In this document: piece after piece, positions 22,642-33,435 of the stretch
Numbering within the stretch: the stretch's first letter is position 1
How the letters are laid out: every line of letters begins with the position of its first letter
Source of the DNA: Bryoerythrophyllum caledonicum
Lineage: Eukaryota > Streptophyta > Bryopsida > Pottiales > Pottiaceae
Direction of reading: 5' to 3'
NCBI GenBank assembly: GCA_963971425.1
Contig: OZ020526.1
Location: 1,206,180-1,270,179 of the forward strand
Length of the DNA stretch: 64,000 nucleotides
Notes under the pieces: model-generated
Databases searched by the model: none
Told to the model about the DNA's origin: nothing
Seen by the model: only the letters and a program-made list of their open reading frames with translations
Program-made: the position numbers and the translations under genes

Positions 22642-22905
22642 GACAGGAAACCCCCCACGCTCGGCCTTACCAGGTGGGGGAGGAGGTGGTGGGGCCAAAA
22701 CCTCGCCCCTATTTTGTTTTTGGATGGGGCCCTGAATTTAGCACGGGGCTTCTAGACTAAATTGGGGCCATAGGGCCCAATTTAGTTTTAAAAAAGCCAA
22801 AAAATGCCTCTGACCCCCTCAAAATGGGAGGGCCAGAAAACTGAGCACATGCAATTAAGACGGGGCCCCACCTCGGGCAAGTCCGAGCTTGGGGGGTTTC
22901 CTGTC
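22642..22905. mobile_element. Short GC-rich TIR element, copy 1
   Basis: Inverted ends GACAGGAAACCCCCC followed by a GCTCGG(C/A)CTT box at both sides; 264 bp, no coding capacity. A second copy in opposite orientation lies at 25895-26160. No target duplication is obvious, and the superfamily is unknown. Confidence 0.65.
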
Positions 22906-23139
22906 CGCGCCGTGGAGAAGGTGGTTGAAGTGTTGCAATGATTCTCCCATTATGCTACACTCAATCTTGTTGTCATGGGTATTGGGTTGACACATGACCC
23001 CACGAATGTTTGCCACAGCAAGATGTCGTGGTTGTGGTGCAAGGGTTAGGTGCAAAAGGCTTGTTGGCCCCCCACATTCCACCGAACGCCACACTTCACA
23101 TTGTGCCTTGCATTGTGCCGAGCGGTGCCGGTGCTCTTA

Positions 23140-23884
23140 GAGCATCCTCGATAGTTCCCTTGACAACTCCCTTGACAGCCGGTTTCCAGCTTGCAAGAAT
23201 CAGTTTCGAGTTTACAGCCCCCCAACAATGCCCTCACATCCTATTACTTTTTATGGCTCCATAAAAACATAGTGCCTTTATGCCTAAAAGAGGCATTTGT
23301 TCAATACCCTTGATCTTGCCCTTGATCATTCCAAAAGTCATGGCCCTTTTGTCTATATGTGGGGAAGACAAACTTTTGATATTGTTGTATACACAAAGGA
23401 GTTTTCCTGAAAGTCACCAAAATACACTAGATAGGTACCCCAAATCTTAGGGTCTTATGTTAATAACCGGGACCACATGCACATGGTGTCTTGGCTTGGG
23501 GAAAGGTTTGGGGGAACTATTGGTCAACCCTTTGAGAACTTAGGGTACTATGGGGGAGCTTTAGCTTGCATGGGGTAGGGCCCAAGAACATTGATTGCCA
23601 AGCATTTCATTGGTGTAGGAGAAGGCGATATGAAATTTCCTCATGCTCTCTTTCTTCCCGTTTATACATCTCATACTGTCTGGCACCATATTCCTCCTGA
23701 CTTGCCCCTTCAGAAAGCACCTTCCGGAAAACTTAAAGGCCACGCAAAGCTTACGCAAAGCGCATGACCGTCGAAAGAGTTGTTGAGGGCTGTCGGGGCT
23801 TCCCGTTTACTATTTATTTTCCCTGTAAAAGGCCTGGTGTGGGGCCTGGTGTGGGGCCAGGAGCACTCAACTGCTGGGATGCTC
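23140..23884. mobile_element. TTA-flanked element with GAGCATCC termini (PIF/Harbinger-like)
   Basis: The left end is GAGCATCCTCGATAGTT and the right end is the inverse of GAGCATCCCAGCAGTT. Both are flanked by TTA (23137-23139 and 23885-23887), the 3-bp target used by PIF/Harbinger transposons. It is about 745 bp with no transposase frame, so non-autonomous. Confidence 0.55.
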
Positions 23885-24315
23885 TTATCATCAGACTCAG
23901 TGCTCTGTATCAACAGAGGGAGCCCTCAGCGGCGCTGGAATCAACCGCACCTCGGCATGGTCAAATGTATACTGTACAAATATAATTGAGCCTGACATGT
24001 GGTGTGGATCATCCACCGCTGGAGTCGTCTTTCCACTGCTCTACTGCTGTGTGAGAGGAATGATACGCTAGTATATGAGATCCAAGATGCGTCCTCCGGA
24101 CTTGTCATTCCCTCCGCCAATCAGGCAAGCTTGGCTTCCTGTCCCCGGTAAGATGATTTCTTCACTATCAATAGCTTGCACTGCGCTCCTTTATTTGCCC
24201 CTAGCCCGGTAATAATACACCTGCAGTGTGCAACATCACGAGCGAGCCCCGGATACCGTGGACTATTCACGGAGTCAGGCGCTCTTTTGCTGCATCCAAA
24301 TTCTCTGTCACTCTC

Positions 24316-25511
24316 GCCCAGGGCGAACTGACCCCCTCATTGGGACCGCACGGATGAAGAGAGGCCAGTCCGCCCCCGAACCTCGTTCGTCTCCATCCCC
24401 CTCTCCGGGCAACCCTTGCGGCCTGGGCGCCTACCCTTCCCCGGCGCTTGCTATCTCCACCCTTCTCCCGATACCCGCCCCATCGCCTCCCGATATCCAG
24501 CCTCTCCTCATGCTCAAACTCTCCGCTCTCGCCCACATCTCCCCTCTCACCCTCAACCTCCTCTCTCGCCCTTAGCCTCCCCTCTCGCCCTAAGACCAGG
24601 CTAGGCAAGATGGTAGAAACTCTAGTCATATTACGAAGTGGACATGTCAATTAAGATCTGCTGCTGCTGCAAGATACATGGACTCAATCATTTGAGTTTC
24701 ATATGAGAATGTGAGGTTTTTGTCTAATTGCAGAGAACGGATGATGGAAATGGTGGCTTCTTCAAGGAAATCAGTAATATGCATTGTCTTGATGATGATC
24801 TGGTTTGTTGCTGCTGTAGGGTACCATAATCCACCAAAAAGCTCTCCCTACCAAGTCCGGCTACCTTGACGTCAACACCCCAACTGCAAACAATATGTTC
24901 TAGTCAAGCAGCAGTCACGTATTGTTGCACCTCAAACTTCAACTTTGGCTAACTTGATGACCCAAATGTGGTACAATGATAGTGGGTATGATAATTGATG
25001 TTGTGAACTAATTCTAATATGCTATGAATGTAGCGCAATAAACTCACGAAACATTACACATCACCCGTAGATTTTTCCATACAAACTAGAATGTGAAGCA
25101 GATATAGCACTGTAGGTGAGTGCGTTCTTTTTTTGCGAATTAGGGCTTGGTGTTCAATTTTTCTGTTATGAAGTTCACCATGACACATCTGGTCTGTGGG
25201 TGAGAGGAGAGGATTTGGACGAGAGGGAGGCTGTGGGCAAGAGGTAAGGGTTTCGATGAGAGAGGAGGTTGAGGGTGAGAGGGGAGCTGTGGGCGAGAGC
25301 GGAGAGTTTGAGCATGAGGAGAGGTTGGGTATCGGGGGAAGGGTGGAGATAGCAAGCGCGGGGGAAGGGTGGAGATAGCAAGCGCAGGGGAAGGACAGGC
25401 GCCGAGGCCGCAAGGGTTGCCCGGGAAGGAATGGGGACGAACGAGGTTCGGGGGCGGATTGGCCTCTCTTCATCCGGGCGGTCCCAATGAGGGGGTCAAT
25501 TTGCCCTGGGC
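24316..25511. mobile_element. Non-autonomous Mutator-like element with about 290-bp TIRs
   Basis: 24316-24600 and 25195-25511 are long inverted repeats, beginning GCCCAGGGC at each end and rich in CTCTCGCCC-type words. The flanks are GTCACTCTC (24307-24315) and GTCACGCTC (25512-25520), a 9-bp target duplication with one mismatch, as expected for Mutator. The 600-bp centre has no transposase. Open frames in the arms come from composition. Confidence 0.8.
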
Positions 25512-25851
25512 GTCACGCTCTTGGTTATGTGGGTTACTCACAATAGGTAGGAAAGCAGTTGCAGAGTACACCTCCTTTCTTTTCCTTTTTGGCTATTCAC
25601 GCCATCATCTAAATCAGTGGACGTGCCTCTCTCCATCTCGAACTCTACATTCTCATATTCGCAAACCTCTCGGACCGCCACTCACACTAACTTTTTATCA
25701 CAATTTAAATGCTCAAAGTTATTCAGGTAATATAAAGAGAAATATACAAACGATTCATGAAATCTATGAGTGAATCATAAACTCTGTGAGTTATCTTAGT
25801 TCAACTTACAGACTTTGATACAATTCCCCAAAAAAATCAACTTTGTGTTAT

Positions 25852-27074
25852 TAACCCCTAAATTACCAAAGTCCCCTCGGCGTACTCTTGGCGTGGACAA
25901 GACGTCCCCCAAGCTCGGACTTACCCGAGGTGGGCCCCGTCTTAATTGCATGTACTCATTTTTCTGGCCCTCCCATTTTGGGGGGGTCAGAGGCTTTTTT
26001 TGGCTTTTTCTTTTACAAAATTGGTGCCTACGGCCCAAATTTAGTCTTCAGGTCCCCATTCGCTAAATTTAGGACTCCATTCAAAAACAAAATAGAGGCC
26101 AGGTTTTGGCCCCACCACCTCTTCCCCCACCTGGTAAGTCCGAGCGTGGGGATGTCCTGTTAAATCGGGAACTCTTGAAGGTTTGGGCACGTTCCTACTG
26201 CGTCAATTTATAACATTATTTTTTGAAAGTTTTATTGTAGATGGACATTACTAAAATCTTTGTGTGAGTCCAAATTTTTCCAAAATCCGACATTTAATGA
26301 TAAAGTTATAGGGTTTTGAAGTTCAAATGGGGTAAGTGGGCACATAGGGCAACTCCAATTTTTTTTGCTAGGACACTTTATTGAGAGTGAGATTTCATTA
26401 GCAGCAGATAATATTATTTCCTTCCATACTGTCAAAAAGAATCTCTTGTCTTTAGTGAATAACAACATATTAATCCAAGTCAAACATTTTCACACATTGT
26501 CGCACATTGTCGGTCAAGATACCAAAAAATCTTCTTCCTTTCCACATAAAACTTTGAGATCTTCATATTTCTTTACTTTTTATTTTTCCCATGGCATTAT
26601 GTGGTGAAAACCTTCTTACTGACCATTTGGATTCTCATTCTGAAACATATGAAGTTCACAAAAAAATGAAACGTGAATTGACATTTTTTGAACCTCCACT
26701 CTTTGCACAATTTTTTTGAGTATGTTGCAGCATTTGTTTACCTCTAAAAATTGGTGTACAAGGTACTAATACCATGCTTCACATGGTGGTAATGAATTTA
26801 GACCTTGTTTGGTGCAAAAATTGGACACCAAGTGAAGTCAAAGTTTGTTGACCCACTAAACGCAAAGAAGAAAATGAAACATATTGTGCACTTCAAACAC
26901 TATAATCTTTTAATCCGTGCGGTCAAAGTTTATGAAATTTTGTGAGTATGTTAATAAGTTTTGATTGAGATCCTACGGTTTGAATTAGAATTGAGGGTTT
27001 TGGTTATCTTCTCTACTCATTGCACTAAAACGGGCAATTTTGGTTTGAAAATCGCATGGTAATTTAGGGGTTAA
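25852..27074. mobile_element. TTAA-flanked transposon copy B with a nested insertion
   Basis: Starts TTAACCCCTAAATTACCAAA and ends with the inverse of TTAACCCCTAAATTACCATG. It has the same family interior as copy A, here split by the short GC-rich TIR element at 25895-26160. Without that insertion its length is about 955 bp, almost the same as copy A. Confidence 0.72.
25895..26160. mobile_element. Short GC-rich TIR element, copy 2, inside TTAA copy B
   Basis: Inverted ends share AAGCTCGGACTTACC / ACGCTCGGACTTACC. The interior is the inverse complement of copy 1 at 22642-22905, including the GGCCCCACCACCTC and CAAAATTGG-type blocks. About 266 bp, non-coding. Confidence 0.65.
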
Positions 27075-27546
27075 CCTGAGCTGGACAAGACATTCCATAC
27101 AGAGAGAGCAATATGGTAGAAGCTGTCTTCTATTTCCCACACGCTACCTACTTCATCCTTTTCATTTCCACCTTGAGTTGTTTAATTTTAGGATACAAGA
27201 AGGCAAAGAATAGGAACAAATACATAGAGGTTTAGAGCACACCACAATAGTTTGTATTGGAGTGCATCCTCCAATTTACATATTGAGAAGTGAAAAACAA
27301 CCAGACCTCCCTTATTACCTCTTTTGGAAAGTAAAAAGGCTTTGGTAATTGTCTAAGGAATCTTTATTCACTCTCGAATCCCTAAAGGCCAAGTGATCAT
27401 TTGGGCAACAAAAATTTTAGCTTGATTTGAATTATCTTTCAATCCGTATGGTCAAAATTCACAATGTTTTTACCATATCATTTCGTATGAGTTTAGGAGA
27501 AAACCCTATAATTACATTTTCAATAGTTCATCTTGGAAATTTACAA

Positions 27547-28501
27547 TTAACTATTAAATTACTCTAGCAATTTCACACCAAAAACACTTCAAAACTCCTC
27601 GTTTCAGTGCAATGAGTAAGGAAGAAAAAGAAAACTCTTACTCATATTTTTAACCGTATGATCTCAATTAAAACTCATTAAGTAACATACTCTCAAAATT
27701 TCATAAACTTTGACCGCACGGATTGAAAGATTATAGTGTTTGAAGTGCACAATATGTGTCATTTTCTTCTTTGCGTTTAGTGGGTCAACAAACTTTGACT
27801 TCACTTGGTGTCCAATTTTTGCACCAAACAAGGTCTAAATTCATTACCACCATGTTAAGCATGGTATTAGTACCTTGTACACCAATTTTTAGAGGTAAAC
27901 AAATGCTGCAACATACTCAAAAAAATTGTGCAAAGAGTGGAGGTTCAAAAAATGTCAATTCACGTTTCATTTTTTTGTGAACTTAATATGTTTCAGAATG
28001 AGAATCCAAATGACCAATGAGAAGGTTTTCACCACATAATGCCATGGGAAAAATAAAAAGTAAAAAAATATGAAGATCTCAAAGTTTTATGTGAAAAGGA
28101 AGAAGATGTTTTGGTATCTTGACCGACAATGTGCGACAATGTGTGAAAATGTTTGACTTGGATTGATATGTTGTTATTCACTAGAGGCAAGAGGTTCTTT
28201 TTTTATAGCATGAAAGGAAATAATATTATTTGTTGTTATTGAAAATCTCACACTCAATAAAGTGTTTTAGCAAAAGTTTTTGGAGTTGCCCGATGTGCCC
28301 GCTCTCCCCATTTGAACTTCAAAACCCTATAACTTTATCATTAAATGTCGGATTTTGGAAAAATTTGGACTCACACAAAGATTTGAGTAATGTCCATCTA
28401 CAGTAAAACTTTCAAAAAATAATGTTATAAATTGACACAACAGGAACCTGCCCAAACCTTCAGGAGTCCCCCGAGGGGACTCTTGGTGATATAGGGGTTA
28501 A
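27547..28501. mobile_element. TTAA-flanked transposon copy C, inverted relative to A and B
   Basis: The right end reads TATAGGGGTTAA and the left end is a diverged TTAACTATTAAATTACTC. The interior matches copy B in reverse orientation for nearly its whole length (955 bp). A further diverged scrap of the same family may lie at 27330-27546. Confidence 0.65.
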
Positions 28502-29859
28502 TGGGGTAAAGATTCTTATAGAAGGCCTTGATCCTTTAGGGATTAAAGCTCATTTCCACTAAAGCTATAGGCCAAATAAATTTCATGGCAAATTAAAAGC
28601 AAAATAACTTTGAAACTAGCAAGAACATCATAATAACTATATGAAAAGATATCTAACAATTTTATGAGGTCAATTATCATAAAATGTCCTAAATTTAGTA
28701 ACCTACCTACTTATAAATTATTTCGGCTATTCCTTCCCATAACATTTCAAGGCAAAATTATAGTACAAATAGAAAATAAGATAAATAAAATCAGGGTCGT
28801 GATCTAGATTAGTGGAAGAAGATGTCATAATTTGTTTTACAATAGTTGATATCAAATTTTTCCCAAATTCAAAGGTAGATTAATCTATCCAAACAATACG
28901 CTTCCAGTCTTCTACGCTCCATCCACAATACTTCTGAGTAAAAGCTAGCCTTTGATATGTGTGACAAGGTGTCAACAAAAGTTTTTTTTGACTACAATTC
29001 CCTTGAAAAATGCCACTTCAATGTAAGAGCCTTTGAATGGTATGTCCACACATTGGAGTAGGGCATATACTGGAAATCTTTGATACTGACGCGCAACAAT
29101 TATTTTTTGAGTAACGCAAAACACTGCGCACATCTCTATCCTAAGTTTTGTAGTGTGACTTCCTCCACAAGGTTCGCGCTTATAAGTTCCATCATCTCTA
29201 AATATTTTCACCAACCTCTGAAATGTTCGAACGGAAACGGTGTTACTGGTTGCAATTTGAACTTGAGTACTCCCTCCTTTGCTCATACCATATGTTGGAC
29301 TTTCTTTTATTAGCCTGACAAAACCTTAAACTCTCATTAACAACATTAACAATTCCATACAGAATCAGTCACTCAACAACAGTCACTCAATTACATCACT
29401 CAGTTCATAGGCATAACCACATACACATCATTCAACAGGCATAAACATGCATTATTAAATTATCTTTGTTAGCAGGCATAAGCAGTAGGCATAACCACAT
29501 ACACATCATTCAACAGGCATAAGCAAGCATGACTAAACTACTCATGCATCACATCATTCATGCAATACATCACTCCATGTCTCACACATAACACATTCTT
29601 TCTCTCTGCTCTCACTATTACTCCAACATTCAAAGATCATAGATCACAAACAACATTCCCTTAAGTTTACACAATAGTGCTCAACTGATATTTAGAGGGG
29701 GGAAACTTTGTCATGCGTGTATGATGCAAGTGGTTTCTTCTTGATGTGACAACCCCACACTTCTACATTTGGATGTGATTGATTTTTTTTAGATGCACTT
29801 ATGATTAGGCGTGTCACATGGATAAGTTCAATGAGGAAGCATGAGGTTTCAAAGATATT
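28502..29859. other. AT-rich stretch with a small direct repeat, no gene recognised
   Basis: A minus frame at 28972-29286 has a helix-turn-helix-like stretch (SVRTFQRLVKIFRDDGTYKR) that recalls transposase DNA-binding domains, but nothing beyond it supports a gene. At about 29408-29530 a 36-bp unit with GGCATAACCACATACACATC is present twice. Confidence 0.4.
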
Positions 29860-30455
29860 TCAACATTTTCACCATGTCCTTGAACTAGTTATTGTAGTTA
29901 TACACGTTCGTAGATTTTGAATAACTATCTTTTGGCCTTGAAAATTTTTGCACATGTTATCAACATAACAATGATCTTGTGACAAAACTTTCATGTTGAA
30001 ACAACAAATTCTTAGCCCTAGGGAGGATGTCAAATTTGGAAGTTGTGAAACGAATTTCCCTTTGTTTCTCACAACTACACATGTTGGTAGATTTTTACAC
30101 TTGTTGGTAGATTTTTACACTTGTTGGTAGATTTGGAATACCATTTATTTTGTGGGTCTTTTGGACTTGAATTTTTTCACACGTGTAATTAATACAAAGA
30201 TGTTTCCACTCCAAAAATTCCATGGGAAAAAAAACTTCTTCAATCCTTGGGAGGGTGTCAAAGTTGGCAGTTGTGAAACTTTTCTTACATCTACCCCTTG
30301 TTGGTAAATATTGAATATCTTTTGTTGTATAAAGATCCTTGCCTTGAAATTTGGTACTCTTGTTCTCAACATAAAGGTGATTTTGTGCCTATAATTTTAT
30401 GGTAAAATAACAATGTTTTAGCCCTCGGGAAGGTGTCAAAGTTGGCAGCCGTGTG
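29860..30455. repeat. Degenerate tandem repeat of about 160-190 bp, three units
   Basis: Three diverged units each end in a box like AGGATGTCAAA(G/T)TTGG(C/A)AG and carry a GATTT(T)TGAATA-type start. Between units 1 and 2 a 22-bp word (ACACTTGTTGGTAGATTT) is itself repeated in tandem at about 30070-30135. On the minus strand the units give similar peptides (for example LPTLTPSQGLK and LPTLTPSRGLK), which reflects the repeat and not a gene. Confidence 0.6.
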
Positions 30456-30835
30456 GACACTATCCTTGGAATTGCACAAGGCGCCAATTTCGGTGTCACC
30501 TCACTGTACACATCCGTGCAATAAAGTTGCAAGGGTGGAAATGAAATACATAGAATGGAAGATGAAATATCATGTCCAAAGCACATACATGTTGTACAAA
30601 ACTCGTAGTTAAAAATTCAAGCGGTGGCCTTTTTTGTCTCACCGCTTTTCAATATAATAAAAAAATTGTTCATACAATGTAAAACTAATAAAGAACACTA
30701 AACATTCACACAGCGTTTTAGACACAAGATTTGTAAAACTCGCTTAATCTCATTGGAGCTTAAACTGGGGGCATGCATGAAGACATCCATCTTGGAACCT
30801 AATCCCCATACCATGGTGAACTGTAGGGGTGTGGT

Positions 30836-31385
30836 TAACGGCACCCCCTTATGAGTGAATTTAGAGGCCGGTAAAATCACATTTAGTTGTGAATCTTTTG
30901 ACGCTCTTTCAAAAATGGTGTGGCACATTAAAAATGAAGCTTGGATGAGAGCTTTGTGTGGATGAATAATGTAAACATACAACTTCATCCGCACATAATT
31001 ATTTCATTCAAGGTCCATTTTGAACATGCCACACCATTTCTAAAATTGAATCAAATTCTTAAGAGTGTGCTTTAAAGGGTTGCCAATGGCGGCATCCCCT
31101 TGGGAGTGCCTTTACAAGAAATTGCAAGGCACTTCCCAAATGGATGCCATCAACGGCACTCCCTTGGGAGTAAGTTTAGAGGCTAGTGAGCTCACATTGT
31201 AGCTGCTGAGCTTTTGTTGCTCTTTCCGAAATGGTGTAGCACGTTAGAAATGAAGCTCGGATGAGAGAGTAATGCATGGATGAAGTATCTAAACACAAAA
31301 CTTCATCCGCCCAAAACTCTTTCAACCAAGGTCCATTTTGAATGTGCCACACCATTTTGAAAATTGCATCAAATTTTTACAAGTG
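30836..31385. repeat. Two degenerate tandem units of about 310 bp
   Basis: 30836-31070 and 31150-31385 share ordered blocks such as GGTCCATTTTGAA, GCCACACCATTT, CTTCATCCGC and GGCACTCCCTTGGGAGT. No coding sequence. Confidence 0.6.
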
Positions 31386-33435
31386 GGTTTGCAAGAAGTG
31401 CTGCCAACGGTAGCCCTCAAGAATACCTTAAAGAGAAACCTCTAGACACTCCCCAAAGGCTTAAGATTATTGTGTTCCTTTACATACATCTACTTTGTAC
31501 TCTTATTGTATATCACAAACACCTACTATATATATGCATGCATATATCACATATATTTACTATATACTCATATCACATACTATTATTTGTTTCCAATCAT
31601 TGATCCGCTTGTTTAATGGGTACTTTCATTTTTCCTCTCTCTCTCCCTATTCACTGATCATCCCTACCATGACTGTACACAAGAGTTGATCATCCATACC
31701 GCTACCGGCATCCCTAACAAAGGTGAGACAACAACACCCCTCTTGTGGTGAGACACCCCTCCTGTGGTGTGTCTGATGAATATCAGAGATCCTCTCAAGA
31801 GGGGTGCCACTGACGGGGGTGCCGCACAATTCTCAGGGATCCAGAAAACAAGGGTGCTGCTGATGGCACCCCTAATTTAGCGATTGTCTTTACTAAGAGT
31901 CTCGCCAACTAGAGGGGTATCTGTGGTTGCACCCTCTACCGATATAATTTCACGATGTCCACATGCACGCTTAAAAACATCAACTCTTAGTCTTTACTAA
32001 AGGAAGGAATGATCCCAAAAGTTATATAATCCTTGGACTCTCAATAGACAATTATTTCAGCTAAATCACTCTATGTATTCATTTGCGTTGGAAGGCACAA
32101 AATTAGCCCAAAAAATTTGATGGCCTTGATCCTGTCGTCATTTGGACAGTATCAGTGTACGATACTGTAAGGCTAGGTCATTGGCAAGCCATGCTTCCTC
32201 ATGGACCCGTTGTTGAGTTTTGAGTGCTTTTGATTTTGGGATCAATTTATTCATGATGACGCGTTCTTCAATTGTGAGATATTCAAGTGGAGAACCAACG
32301 AGTTAGGCATCACTCGGGTTGCAATTACACAAAAGTCTCTTCTAGATGTAGTAAAAAGAGCGTATAAGCATGTCTAGCCTTGGCGTACCTGGTTATGTTG
32401 CTCTATCTATAGTTCAACCAAAAAGATCTTGATTAACTACATTTAATAGCCTCCACAATGCTAAGCAGATGGATGTTCCACTAGCAGTGCTGCCAACAAA
32501 TTGCTGAATTTGCTTTAATATCATCAATGAAAATTGCATAGCTACTTTGAGATTAAACACTTGATGACCTAATTCACTTCTAATTGGATACATGTTGATC
32601 CACTCGATTGGCCAAAAAAAAGTCTGCTAAACTGCAGCATTGAGAATGCCTTATTGAAGTGGTCCTTGATGTCTCTAAGAAACAAAATATCGGGCGGCTC
32701 CACACCGGGAGCCATCTGCAATGTACCAAGTCTCAAGAGAAGGAGAGAAAAGAAGCCGCACAAAAGAAGTGAGATATGAACAATAGATAAGTCTCATCTA
32801 GATGTTGAAGCGAGTGCGTGGTACAAAGAGACCAAGAGCACTTGAGGCAGCGAAACACAGGACAGAAAGAGGAAGAAAAAACTTTGCCTACCCAATTTAT
32901 AAGCCAAAGGGTTTAGGTTGGCTAATAAATGTTTTTCCATAAATATTTGTATATACTAATCAGGGGGAAAATCTCGTATGTGAGCGGAGAACATAGAGCA
33001 GAGAGCAGAAAAAGAGACCACTATATCATACATTTCATGTGCACAAATTGCATTAAAGGGGCCCTATTACCGTGGTCTTTTTTTAGTAAAACTCTTTACA
33101 TAGGCAAACATTTTCTTTCTTTGGTTAATTTATAGAAATTAGGGCTGACGTCATCGTGAACTATTATCAAAAGAACTGAGTACGAAAATTTTGTGCTAAT
33201 GTCATTGTTAACGAAAATAGAAAAGAACATATCATAAATATGAAATTCTGAAACCAGTACACAGAAAAGGAATGTCAAACTTCACTCCAACTCGGCACTA
33301 GGACTAGTAGTCAACATCTAAGTCCGATCGCATAAGTAGTTGCCATATATTTGTACTGCCAAATAAAACTGGCGACTGACCGTTCCGTTCGTTGCGACCA
33401 ACAGCCCTCCGTAACATGACGACCAATTGGTGGAG
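31386..33435. other. AT-rich stretch with possible gene scraps
   Basis: No intact gene. The minus strand near 32150-32330 reads a coding-like stretch (SPLEYLTIEERVIMNKLI and AWLANDLALQYRTLIL), and 32569-32700 another (ILFLRDIKDHFNKAFSML). Neither is recognised and they are not joined by clear splice sites. They may be remnants of one gene. Confidence 0.35.

Noticed and set aside
24228-24604. Pro/Ser-rich frames in the Mutator-like arms
   Set aside because: They occur in both arms in mirror image and reflect CTCTCGCCC-rich composition, not a protein.
28972-29286. Possible Tc1/mariner or IS630-like helix-turn-helix
   Set aside because: Only about 20 residues look right. No catalytic domain, TIR or TA duplication was found.
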